A DNA stretch of 64,000 bases from Saksenaea vasiformis B4078. Its lineage: Eukaryota > Mucoromycota > Mucoromycetes > Mucorales > Saksenaeaceae. Of this stretch, positions 53,685 through 64,000 are shown one piece after another; positions within the stretch are counted from its first letter, which is position 1; each line of letters starts with the position of its first letter. A program made the translations under genes and the position numbers. A model generated the notes under the pieces. The model saw nothing but the letters and a program-made list of their open reading frames with translations. It made no database searches and was not told the DNA's origin. The stretch lies in assembly GCA_000697055.1 (NCBI GenBank), contig JNDT01002286.1:1-64000 (forward strand), written 5' to 3'.

Positions 53685-54570
53685 GTTTACTGTTTATTGA
53701 ACAACTTTCTACGCTACTCTAAATAAACTATGCGTCCATGAAGAACCGAGTTTGCGCTAAGGAAATAATTGGATATGCGGTCATTAGTTCACGAATTGGC
53801 GACGAAATAATATTGTACTTACATCAACCTGGTCCCCAGATGGACGCATAATTTATTGGAGCAGCATAAAAGATTGTTCGCGGTTAGTAAATGGAAGATG
53901 TTTTGATGTCCTTTCACTTACGTCGAAGGCAATCATGCCTACAGGCCTGGGTCAAGCCTGCATCTGAGTCCGGTGGGGCCAGCATGGGAGAAGTTTTTGG
54001 CGACGAGGGTCAGCGATAAATGTGTACGCCGTGCAGAGGAATTGAAGCGATGCAAACGTCCGGAGAGATCCTGTTGTGGAAGTTGGATAAGGCAGCGTGC
54101 GATAATACTTGCTTACCTCGTGGTGTACAGTGAGCTACACCACAGTCGGGACGGCTCGGGACAAAGGCCATGCAGTCTAAACGATAGATGAATAGTTGTG
54201 TATGTATATAAATTGACATCCTTACCTGGGATCTTAAAGATGAACATAGCCAACGAAAAAGAAAAGTAATCCAAGTGTTCCTTTAAGTATGAGTTATTCT
54301 GGGTGGAGCCCGTGCTTATCTTGAAACATTTTTACAGCTTTCCGATGGATGTTGGGAATCCACCATTGAAGTACCTCAATGCAAAAGCAATTTCTTGTTT
54401 CAATGAGACATTTACTTATCTTGAGACATCTTACTGCTTTCCAAAAAGATACCGAAAGACCATCACGGAAGCACCCCAATGCAAAAAGGGGTTACTTAGT
54501 GCGAACTATCCCTTGGATTAACGCAAAATAAACCACTTCTCATAGCAAAGACGCATCACTTTCCAGCGCA
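53685..54570 (-). repeat. Dispersed repeat, copy 5 (reverse)
   Basis: Closest to copy 3 at 36.5 kb, with which it is alignable over about 0.9 kb (ACTGTTTATTGAACAACTTT; CTACGCTACTCTAAATAAAC; ACAGGCCTGGGTCAAGCC; AGCGATGCAAACGTCCGGAG; GGTTACTTAGTGCG). It also carries the roughly 100-bp direct duplication (units at about 54327 and 54424). Confidence 0.75.
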
Positions 54571-55689
54571 AAATACACTTCGGGTTGAACATCTCATAAT
54601 ATTTATCTGACGAAACATTAATTCCAAATCCAGTATTTCTTGGAGGTTAGCCAGCGCATCATCGTATATCGATTTCTGCCAGCCGAAACAAGCATCAACA
54701 TTCTTTTGAAGACAACTACAATGAGGCTATTATTCCCATAGGACCTAAACGAATAAGAGAGATTTGGATCATCGTTGGACATAACTACTGGTTAGTCAAA
54801 AGAATTGCAATTTAGTTATTGTAGACCTGTAGCAACCAGAAGACGCATTGCCTTTGGTACCAGAAAATGCGCGTAATTTAGTTTCAATGTCTATTTACTT
54901 TTAGTTTGGTATGGAAAGCATCTATGTCGAGTAAAGGATGATGACAAATAAATGACTGCATGTTCCCCCTGAAAGCAATTTGTTTGATTCCACGCCTCGC
55001 GGAATGGTAGATAGCTGACAATTTCAACATATTTGGCAGAGGTATCGTTGCAATGGGTGGATCGTTGATTCTCATTCTGCGTACCGGTCGAAGACCTTGT
55101 GCTTGGCAAATTTGCTATTTCTACTATATGGCGTATAGGATGGAATGATATGAAATAAAGTACAGCAATTTATATTTTCCAGTGCTGTGAATGGTATTTG
55201 TGGTACATCATCACCACCACAGTGGAGGTTAGCTCCAGCCATAAAAAAAGTCACGACCACAGTAGTAAATTTCGTTGCCTCTCATTAAACATATGTCATG
55301 GAAGAAGAGTATCTGTCAACGTAGTTTACCTCTGTCGTTTTACATGATCGGCCTGTTTTGCTTCTTCATACGTATCTTGCCAGTAAGAATTAATAGCGCA
55401 TTTTGTCAGAAATCAAATTTATACCTTGAAGATTTTGTTTCACAAAGCTTGACATATTTGGAACGCCCAAGAACTGCATGTCTGCATGTCACACGCCATC
55501 CTTTGCAAAAGTATATTTTCTGCAATGAAGAGTTGCATCCTTTTTAGGAATGGGTTTGCCCCCGATCAGTTGCTTTATTAGGACATCGGGCTTATTCAGA
55601 TCTTGCATGTTTATTTGTTATCTTCAGATTTGGGAAGAGTTTGTACCTACAAGAGTTCGAAATACTGGATTTTGAATACACATTTGCGT
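54571..55689. other. Spacer between repeat copies 5 and 6
   Basis: No recognised gene. Short open frames at 54884-55109 (minus) and 55275-55547 (plus) show no family features. Confidence 0.4.
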
Positions 55690-56465
55690 CATCCAACATT
55701 GCTTTGCGTTGACACCACCTCAATTCTTCGGTAATGAGCAGTAGGTCTTTGCGCAAAAAGCGGATACCTTTACTTCTAAATCAAAAGTGTATTGCGCTCG
55801 TCCATTGTAATAGGTTCCCCAACGCACCAATCGGAACGCGTAAAGTGACCGTATTTGAAGGGACGCATGAATTCTCTTTTTTTCTTTGGCTCTGTTCATT
55901 TTACATTCCCGGTATGTACTTTTAATGGGACATGCATCCAGAATCATTCATGCCTTTTGATGGATTGTTTAGCCTGTATGACCTCTGTCCCGAACCGTCT
56001 TGGCTGTAGTGCGTTTATGATCTATCACTTAAGTAAAATGAATGTTGTCGCACTCAGCGTCACTCATCTTGTACAATAGATCGCTGGACGTTATATCGCT
56101 TCAAGTCCTCTGCAGTGCGTTACAATTGGTCACACTTCGTGCCGATATGCTTCCTTCTCCCACCCCCACCCATCACGGTGCGGGGTGCGGCCTCCATCAA
56201 ATTGTGGAAATACCCTTCGGGGATTAAGTAAAATAACATCCAAATATTATTCCATTTACTAACCATGAGCAAATTTTTATGCTGTCTATATAAATTTCGC
56301 GTCCATCGAGGGGCCGCGGTGATGTAAGCAGTGTATTGAATTTGTTGCCAATTTATGTATTAACGAACGCATATTTGATTCTTTTCTTAGCGTAAAAGTG
56401 GCTCCTCATGGGCGCAAAATTTATATAGATTAGCGTAAAAACTTGTTCAATAAACGGTATCCGCC
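55690..56465 (+). repeat. Dispersed repeat, copy 6, with KCIALVHC frame
   Basis: 5' part: an open frame from 55734 encodes PLLLNQKCIALVHCNRFPNA, then TRKVTVF, matching the minus-strand frame of copy 2 almost residue for residue. 3' part: CCTGTATGACCTCTGTCCCG (55972), TCGCTTCAAGTCCTCTGCA (56096), GGTGCGGGGTGCGGCCTCC, AAATACCCTTCGGGGATTAAG, CATTTACTAACCATGAGC and GGGCGCAAAATTTATATAG, ending with AATAAACGGTA near 56460. This copy joins the two halves seen separately elsewhere. Confidence 0.75.
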
Positions 56466-56524
56466 TATCCCTATTTAGATGTATAAACATATCAGATATT
56501 ATTTATGGATGAAGTCCCAAGGAC

Positions 56525-57441
56525 ATGAGCAACTCAAATAAAAATGGTGTGGACGCACCAGAGGAAAAGGATGACCGTCAAATCCTGATCCTTCCCAACA
56601 AATCTATAACATTGCATAGCATGTCAACTGACAGAGAAGTAGGTGAAATTGCTTGTGGGTATCTTGCTACGTCAGACCGAAGAAGGTCTATAGAGCGTTT
56701 GATGATGATCTTATGTCCTCAAATGCGTTGCAAACTGTTACGACATTTCCATCTATGGATCTGACTAATAAGGTCCCCCATGTTAAAGGAAAACCTGGAT
56801 ACATCACACAGGATCAAGTATCGTGCGAGGTGTTGTTTGATAGTTTCAGGTGAACAAGTACACCTCCTTTGTGAAATTAACAGTCTGTTGCACCAACATG
56901 TGTATCAAAGGGATAAACTTATCAGACAAAGGTAACGGCTGAGAGCTAGGTATTGTATTGCAAAAAATTAATGTCTGGTTCTTTCTGCATTTGGAGGGAG
57001 CTAGTCATATTGCATGTACGGGATTTTATCGATGGACTCTCAGACTTTCTTGGTTTTTTCACTGAGCAAGCAACTGTGCACATATGTCCGCGTATGGCAA
57101 GCAACTTTACGGTTCCTAGGCTACTTTACACTTTTTGACGCACTCGATGATACCAGTAGAAGACTTGAAAACGTGTTGGTGACTTCGGGAGATTTATTTC
57201 GTTTCCATCGACGAATCATACACTGTTTACAGTTTTCAGATTGTGCTGCTTGTGATGTTTCACAAATGCACGTAACTTTTGTCAGCGATGCTTGGGATCT
57301 TCCACTGCCACCGCTGCCATCAACAATCCACCAGAGGTATGTCTTGTTCCTCACGATCCTTGCTCCCTCTACTTTTATATTTACGATACATAAACTTTGT
57401 TAGGTTTGTCTGTAAAACAAATGATTTTTGAGGGCGTGAGG
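56525..57441 (+). CDS. Unrecognised multi-exon gene beside a repeat
   Basis: Well-supported early exons are 56525-56638, 56683-56849 and 56884-56931, joined in phase. They read MSNSNKNGVDAPEEKDDRQI, LILPNKSITLHSMSTDRE, KVYRAFDDDLMSSNALQTVT, then LTNKVPHVKGKPGYITQDQV, SCEVLFDSFRSLLHQHVYQR and DKLIRQR. The later part is uncertain. One frame continues ELVILHVRDFIDGLSDF; another, at about 57033-57336, reads YVRVWQATLRFLGYF, DALDDTSRRLENVLVTSGDL and FHRRIIHCLQFSDCAACDV. A final 28-bp exon ends RFVCKTNDF and a stop at 57439-57441. The central segment is helix-rich. I do not recognise the family. It begins 60 bp after repeat copy 6. Confidence 0.45.
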
Positions 57442-60230
57442 GCCATCTGCAGAAGCGTCGATTGAGTGGATGATGAGAATCAGACGATAATGTACGTGAG
57501 ACTTGGTTAAGATAGTCTATTTTATGGGAAGGACGAAGATCTGTGGTATAAAATTAACCTCTAATTAACTGAGCTGACGGAGTAATGCTGAACATACATT
57601 CTAAAGCTAACGTGTTACAGGGGAATCAGGACACAACGCTTCCACGGTGAACATAGCACCCTAATAACTCTAACGTAAGTATTAATATGTTCAGTTTGGC
57701 GTAAAAAGCGAACGAAACACCGTCGTGGCTATCAATTTTTAGCCGCAGAAAAGCATGAGAAGATAGGTTAAATCAATGAAAGTTATGTGAGACTGCTCCA
57801 CAGGAAAAAAGTCCTTGATCTTATCGACTACGCCTGCAAATCATCTATTTTTTATTTTTATTTTTATTTTTTCCGTGGGTCTTTATTTCCTTTTTCAGGG
57901 CATGCTTACGGTGGTTACCTGTGAAGTGCTAATGTTCCGAAGTTAGTTATAGACACTCAATGCCTTTTCTTATCTACTTAAGCTGTCGCGTTATGTCAGG
58001 AGTAAGGGTTATTTAGGAGACTTCTTTTAAATCAGCCTGCAAATTCTCTAAACCTACTTAAGCAAACGTAACAGTCGCCTAGTATATTTTCTGAGTTATT
58101 GGTCAGAATATCAGTAGTGGCATCATGCATTGTTGAATTTCATAGAAATTATTACGCGCCATTTATTGACCGTATGTTTGAGAGTGAACTACTAAGCAGT
58201 AACATCATTATCCCAAAGAAGGTATTTCTTGCCTTACAGCTGGTAATATTTTAGCGACCATTCAACTAAAAACTACAAGTATATTTTCCCTGCAGTGATA
58301 CCACAACCGCATGAGTTCCTGAAACTTGTAAAAGACAGTAGTACTTATCGGCGGTGTTGTGCTATTGAGACGATGTACTTCAGCTGAATAATGACTAATT
58401 ATATGTACTATAGATACCTGTTTAATGGCATATTTTTGCAGGAAAGGCCCTTTTTCCCCAGGAGAATGCAATGTTCAACCGCAAATTAAGCTATTTAGTT
58501 AAATGGAGACGGATAAAAATTGTTCAGGATGAATCAATTGAAACTCATGGATATGTTCTTGGGAGGGGCTTCTTCTATTTCGGTGCTTCCTATAAGCAAG
58601 TTCATGCTTGTAAATAGATGACCTACATTGATAATAGCGAATGTGTGCTGCGATAATGGGATCCCTTATCGAATACTGAGCAAGCGCAAAGAGATGTGCT
58701 ATTTATGATGGATAATTTTTACTCTCGATACATTACGCCCAAGCTGTTAAACTTTCTTTTTTGACAGTAGCAGTTATATTATGGCGTCAAATATGAAATA
58801 AATTGTTTGTACTTTAAATAGATGTTGTTATTACTATTTCAAAAACCTCACATATATTGCATACGCGACTTTTTTTTCTGGATGCATATCTCCTTCTGAC
58901 AAGGCGCTCATATATACTTCGTCATCCGAAAGATATTTGCAGATCAATATCTGATTCATTGATCAGCATTTAGCGAGTGTCTGTGGTGAGATGTTAAATC
59001 AAACACCATGCTTTCAAATAAATAGCATAAGCACTTGGAATTGATTTCTGTTGATGATGTCTATATTTACAAACAAAATTGAATAGATAATATGCATTGT
59101 ATTCAGAAGGAGGTACGCTAATAAGAAAACGTCAGCAGTAGAAGGCAGGTTTTTCTTTTACGAAAGGAAGGTGACCAGAGCGAAGTTGTTCACGATAATC
59201 GTAGAGCAAAGTACGCGACGGATCTAACGCGGCAAAAATTAGACCATTTTGCTTTGCCAGTATGTGAGGCGATTCCATTTTGGGATGATGCAAAGACATT
59301 TTTGTGTTGTTATTGCTTTCCCTGCACAGTAGAAGGTGGGATATATTTACAAGATTGTTTTACTATATTTATTATTTAAGAAATGAAGAGAATCTTGTAC
59401 CAGAGCAAAATAGTTATGTAAGGGTCGAAATTTTTGTCCTGCGTAAATTTTGCGCCGATCATTGTGAGAGTGGATATGGTATGAAAATGTAGCATGAACG
59501 TGCGTTATAAGTATATCTGTGTGCTTGTAAGCAGCTTCTTAGGCCACGCATTACTTTCTGTTCCGGGTTCTATAAACTGTGCAGAAAGTTACCTGCTGTG
59601 GCGCGCAGGTTAGTTTGTGAAAGCTGGCTAAGCAACTATTTGAGGTACTTATTAAGCAGGTCGTTATGCCAAGAGGAAACAACAAATGATTCCAAGTGGA
59701 GGAAAGGATAATAAGGGACTCAGGATTTCACAGGGTCCAAGGGAAAGACAACGTTAAGATAAAAGTCCAGATCTAGCATACCATCAAATAATGCAGGTGT
59801 CCCTTTTCTTTTCTTTTTTTTTTACAAGGAACTTTTTTTTTAGCCACCAGACTTATTGCTCCATGATCGTTGGGCTAACAATTTTGTGGATATCGGGGTG
59901 AATTGAATTGAATATGTATACGTTACGTCTTTGTTTGTTCTGAAGACGCTTGTGACAAACGGACAGTGATATGCTGGCGTTCTGTGTAATCAAAGCTGAT
60001 AGCAGGCAATTGCTTTGATACGGTTTACGGAGGGATGCAGGAGCGGTACATTGTACATATACGGAGATTTTATTCTATTTTGCCCGTACAACCGCCACAT
60101 AACCTCCCCACTTTATGTACATCGCTTAGAGTCTATTTCACTGTAAAAAATGATGGCAAAGGAAAAACTCACGCGCACTGCTCCTACCTTCCATCCCTAT
60201 CTTTCATAGACATCTACTTCTTTCTTTCAC
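57442..60230. other. Long intergenic spacer
   Basis: 2.8 kb of AT-rich sequence with no recognised gene, RNA or repeat copy; a (TTTTTA)n run lies at 57848-57868. Confidence 0.5.
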
Positions 60231-60413
60231 ACTTTTTCTCCCTTTCACTTTCACTTTTCTTCCTCTCTCTTTTTCCTCTTTTCTCTCTTTTTCCCTCTTT
60301 TTCCCTCTTTTCTCTCTTTTCTCTCTTTTCTCTCTTTTCTCTCTTTTCTCTCTTTTCTCTCTTTCTTTTCTCTCTTTCTCTCCTATATCGCCCTCTCTCT
60401 CTCGCGTCCATTC

Positions 60414-60457
<44 letters not shown>

Positions 60458-60493
60458 GTCTCTCTCTGTCTCTCTCTGTCTCTCTCTCTGTGA
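60231..60493 (+). repeat. Pyrimidine tract with 10-bp unit array and (TC)n
   Basis: A nearly pure C/T strand of about 260 bp. It begins with several copies of the decamer CTCTCTTTTC (60307-60375), then (TC)n at 60417-60446, then repeats of TCTCTCTG to 60491. It lies 190 bp upstream of the bHLH gene. The frames that cross it on both strands are repeat artefacts. Confidence 0.9.
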
Positions 60494-60684
60494 TTGTTCA
60501 GACTCCCCCCTTTTTCTTCTCTCCTGTCCTTCTCTGATCTTTTACATTTATCACGCGTGTTCAACCTTTCCTTATCTTAAAACATATACCTCACTTCTCC
60601 GCTTGGCGTCATAATTTAGCACAAAGTCAAATTTTCCCTTCCGTATATTAAAGTAGCTTTAACACCTATCTCACCCAATCAAAC

Positions 60685-61972
60685 ATGACGGACAACAGCA
60701 AATATCTGTTGTCTACAGAGTACATGAATAATTACACGATACCCCAATACTCCACAAAGATTGATCTGTCGGAGCATCCAATGTCGTATCAAGGTAAAGG
60801 GTTATTACTTTTGTAGCATCTTCCTTTTGTTCTTACTCTATCTTCTGACAGCTGCTACGTTTGGTTACGTTTCAACAACGGCTGGTAATTCCGTGCCGAC
60901 TATGGGGCTATGTACGCCCACATCGACCACACATCCTCAACTTATTACGACAATGGATCACCTGCTTCCTGAAACGGTAGCAAATGCACGACAGTCATCC
61001 ATCTCCAGCAGCAGCACCACTAATAGCAACTCACGACAACAGCAAGCAAGTCCTGACACGCCCATATCATCTTTAACTTCTTGCTGCACGTCTCCTGCGC
61101 CTATTGCCTTGCTTAGCACCACCAATGCTACAACACCACTTCTTGGACAGTTCTTACCATGTTCCCCCACCTCTCCGAATGCTTCGCCTTCGCCTTTAAT
61201 TCAGACGCAATCTTCTACGTTGACCGAAACGTTAGCCAGGGCCTCATCGCTTCCGGAAGCATTTTATCCCGAATTTCTGCAGTATTCTAAAGAGACGTAT
61301 GAGCAATCAACTGGTCCTAATAGGAAAAAACGTCGTTGTAACCCCTCTTCGTCCTCTTCCTCTTCTCCCTGTACTTCTTCATCACATTTTAGCCCCACAA
61401 AAGTTGCAGTTCCGACCACTGCCCCGAAAATGGAGATTCAAGAGGATACACAAAAGGAAGAACGAAAGGATACATTGAATGGATGGGATAATTCCCAGCA
61501 GAGCAAGTAAGAAGACGATTTCCTTCCCCTTTTTCCTGGTTGTTTATTCACGAATGACTCTAGTACAACGCCTTCCAACTCCGAGCTGCGTAGACAAATT
61601 CATATTCAATCGGAACAAAAACGACGAGCTCAGATCAAAGACGGTTTTGAAGATCTAAGAAACGAGCTACCCGCTTGCTTAAATAAGAAGATGAGTAAAG
61701 TAGCTCTTTTGCATCGCAGTAAGTCCTAGAAACGTGCTAGTAATGTCCGTATCTTATCCGTACAATAGCTGTGCAGCATATACAACATCTTAAAAATACA
61801 CAAGATATAATCATGGCAAACCTGGAAAAGTTGATGACCGAAAATGAGCAACTACGAAGGTAAGCCGTGCCTCAATATAAACTTATGTGCTTAGCATTGC
61901 TGCTTCAGATTCCAGGAAAGTGTTCTTCAAAAACAAGCATTGGAGAAAATGTGCCAGATCAACACATTGTGA
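60685..61972 (+). CDS. bHLH-leucine-zipper transcription factor (Max/Mlx-like)
   Basis: A DNA-binding dimeric transcription factor expected to bind E boxes (CANNTG). Exons are 60685-60793, 60852-61506, 61564-61718, 61769-61859 and 61909-61972, giving 357 residues with consistent phases. The first 255 or so residues are Ser/Thr/Pro/Gln-rich, with a basic patch (GPNRKKRRCNPSSSSSSS). The bHLH reads RRQIHIQSEQKRRAQIKDGF, EDLRNELPACLNKKMSKVAL, LHRTVQHIQHLKNTQDI. The basic region has His, Glu and Arg at the E-box contact positions (H-x3-E-x3-R). A leucine-repeat helix follows (MANLEKLMTENEQLRRFQES; VLQKQALEKM), as in Max and Mlx proteins. The end is only a few residues past the zipper. The exact orthologue is not certain. 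Confidence 0.88.
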
Positions 61973-62760
61973 ATAGTTTTCCATATGGTTTAGTGTTTTC
62001 TTTATGTACTCAGATTGTCCTTGCTACTCTTTATGTAAATCCCTTGCGAGACACAATCTTCTCCCTTTCTCCACTAATAGGCGTTGCATACTTTCTTTCA
62101 CTTTGTATATGCGTATCATATATGCCCTTCCTTACTTCAATTAAAGCGAATCCATCTAGGACTTGTCTTAAACATTCAAAGAGTTCGCTTACAACACCGA
62201 AAAGGATAACCATTACATCACTATTTTGTCTTGTCTTCTCTTTTATACACGTGTTTTAACTATATTCCTCATAGCTCACCCTGCATTTGAACCCCTGTCT
62301 CCAAAATCCATCTTTAATATTAATTAGCGTAGTTTTGACGAAGGCTGCAAAGAAAAAATAAACGAAAACTTCGCTTGTGAAAAGAGCATTGTCGAATTCG
62401 TGCCACTCTCTGGACACATGATGAACATTCACCCGCAGTTTGGGACTTTCTAGGCTTGACTTATTGGTAGATGCGACTGCACAGGCTTCCCCCCTCGTGA
62501 CCTAGCTTTCTGTCTTCAGTATACACGTGGAGCGGGTTCCGACGGTTGCCAGAGCTATATAATATGGTGTCACAACTTAACTTCGCAACTGATACGCTGC
62601 ACATGCTACAGAAGCATCAGTAATACGATATGAAATGCATTATCGCAAAAACTCCGTTCTGGACAGATTTAGTAAATGCTTGAAGACATGATGTATTTCT
62701 TGTCATTTGTAATGAAAATCACTCTATACATGCGCCATCACCCAACTTTTCCCGGTACTT
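61973..62760. other. Spacer between bHLH and SNU114 3' ends
   Basis: Two genes converge here. No further gene. A polypyrimidine stretch lies at 62061-62110. Confidence 0.5.
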
Positions 62761-64000
62761 TTATTTTTGCTCTGAACCGTATACGCCTCCCAAAACATCG
62801 CTTTGGGCCAATGCCAACAGCATAGGATCATCGAAATACTTGTTGATGCTGACATCCTCCGACAAACCCTAATTATTATTTTTTCAAAATTGTTAGCGCA
62901 TTTCTTGTTACTTCTGAAAGTACTTTACCTTTCTTCTTCTTGTCTTCACCATAAAGTCTCTGGCTAGATGTTGTCCTGGACTGGGTTCAAGTGGTCTCAA
63001 AACAATGCTTGCATCGAGCGGATCTCCAGGTACAATCTGCCAGTGATCAAATATCTGTTGACAGAATGCCTGTCCTTGCGTGTGTGTTCGTAGATCGGTC
63101 TCAAAACCACAGGAATCAATGACCGGAATGTACGCCTTTACTGTGTACAAGGGCGATCCAGGCTTTGGGATATCCTGTGTAACATGGCCTCTGCAGAGTA
63201 TAATTTAGCAGTCTCCTGAATTCGCATAGATATTACCTTCGCCGTTGCAACACTGCATATACCGCAGATACACAATCTGCTGGTGCCTGGATTTCAACAT
63301 AGTAGACTGGTTCCATTAACCGAGGTGTGGCCTAAATACAGGTTAAACATGTACTTTGCTGGGGTGAATACTTACAGTTAAGAACGATGAATAGCACACG
63401 CGGCGTGCGGTAGGAATAATCTGACCTCCTCCTCTATAGATCGGTTCATTTGCTAAAACAGCGTCCAAAATTTTGAAGTTGACGTTTCGGATGGCTTACG
63501 CGATATCATTAGCACTGTTCATATATCTAGGCATTTACTCACGTTCGTCACACAATGGTCCTTCTCGAGTTCCCCATTGGAATCCCTGTCGAATAGAGTC
63601 TTTGACAGAATATAGCAGCTTTTTGTCTACTTCGGAAGGTAGTGTATCATCGACAAGAACATTCGGGCCCATATCATCTGGTCCAAATGCCCATATTGAT
63701 CGCGCTGCGAGAACATCCCAATTATACTTCTTTTCCATATAAGTTCCTAGATCCTTTGCAGACCAGCGAATGTTGACTTCGCCATTTTCGATATCCTCCG
63801 CTAGACCCTTTTCAAGGGGCTCGGCGATAAATGTCAGTTTGTTCCTGGAGGAGTCGGTTAGGCATTCCTTCTAACCCCCCTTTTGACAACTCACTTTTTG
63901 TTAGGTGTCTCCGCGAAGCATTTAAGAGCAGACGTTTCAACGACTGTCTCGCAGAATCGAACAACCGGATCAGCAACCTTGAGCTCAATTTCGGCATACA
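62761..64000 (-). CDS. SNU114: U5 snRNP GTPase Snu114/EFTUD2, C-terminal part
   Basis: Snu114 is the EF-2-like GTPase of the U5 snRNP that controls spliceosome activation and disassembly. Only the C-terminal exons are in the window: 64000-63895 (runs off the edge), 63844-63543, 63494-63376, 63331-63237, 63190-62929 and 62868-62761. The reading passes through [133 protein letters not shown] and [15 protein letters not shown]. The end reads [20 protein letters not shown] and [14 protein letters not shown], which separates Snu114 from EF-2 and Ria1. All intron phases fit. The 5' part, with the GTPase domain, is missing only because the window ends. Confidence 0.95.

Noticed and set aside
60214..60564. 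116-codon Arg/Glu-repeat frame across the microsatellite
   Set aside because: It is the translation of a pyrimidine repeat; every frame there is open.

Overview
This is 64 kb of nuclear DNA from a fungus, most likely an early-diverging one (Mucoromycota, probably Mucorales). The evidence is many short introns of about 45-95 bp with GT...AG ends and CTAAC/CTAAT-like branch sites, AT-rich spacers, and a set of conserved fungal housekeeping genes. There are no bacterial-style operons. I assembled gene models by hand from intron signals and from the fit of each spliced reading frame to a known family. Nearly all models sum to a whole number of codons; the VAP gene is one base out.

Layout. 0-7.7 kb: a possible 3' gene end at the left edge, SRP14, a large RXT3-type subunit of the Rpd3L histone deacetylase complex, and a convergent, unusually short tropomyosin. 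7.7-19 kb: a HAL/NPR-family kinase, one small hypothetical gene, weak gene fragments near 16 kb and a long repeat-bearing spacer. 19-35 kb is the gene-dense core: two alpha-arrestins, a VAP/Scs2 gene carrying a one-base frameshift, a TIP30/Fmp52-like oxidoreductase, FCF1, a seven-TM protein and the F-BAR/muHD endocytic protein SYP1. 35-48 kb: a small heat shock protein with a clear heat shock element, GPI11 (PIG-F), NGG1/ADA3 convergent with it, and a small secreted cysteine-rich protein. 48-57 kb: CGR1, mitochondrial uL22, a broken zinc-knuckle ORF and one unrecognised multi-exon gene among repeats. 57-64 kb: a spacer, a bHLH-zipper transcription factor behind a long pyrimidine microsatellite, and the C-terminal part of SNU114, which runs off the right edge.

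The genes do not form one pathway. Several share broad themes. RXT3, NGG1 and the bHLH factor act in transcription and chromatin. FCF1, CGR1 and uL22m act in ribosome assembly or structure. SYP1 and the arrestins act in endocytosis and cargo sorting. SRP14, VAP and GPI11 act at the ER.

The spacers hold a diverged family of dispersed repeats (about 0.3-1.2 kb, at least seven copies in both orientations). Two copies are preceded by arrays of a 38-42 bp tandem repeat. Two copies, and one separate locus, carry remnants of a small cysteine-containing reading frame with the shared core KCIALVHC. A 165-bp inverted repeat brackets about 1.6 kb directly after the first arrestin gene. The most unusual observations are the tropomyosin one actin period short, the recurring KCIALVHC module, the composite repeats, the VAP frameshift, and a GC-AG intron plus an ATG-only first exon in FCF1.
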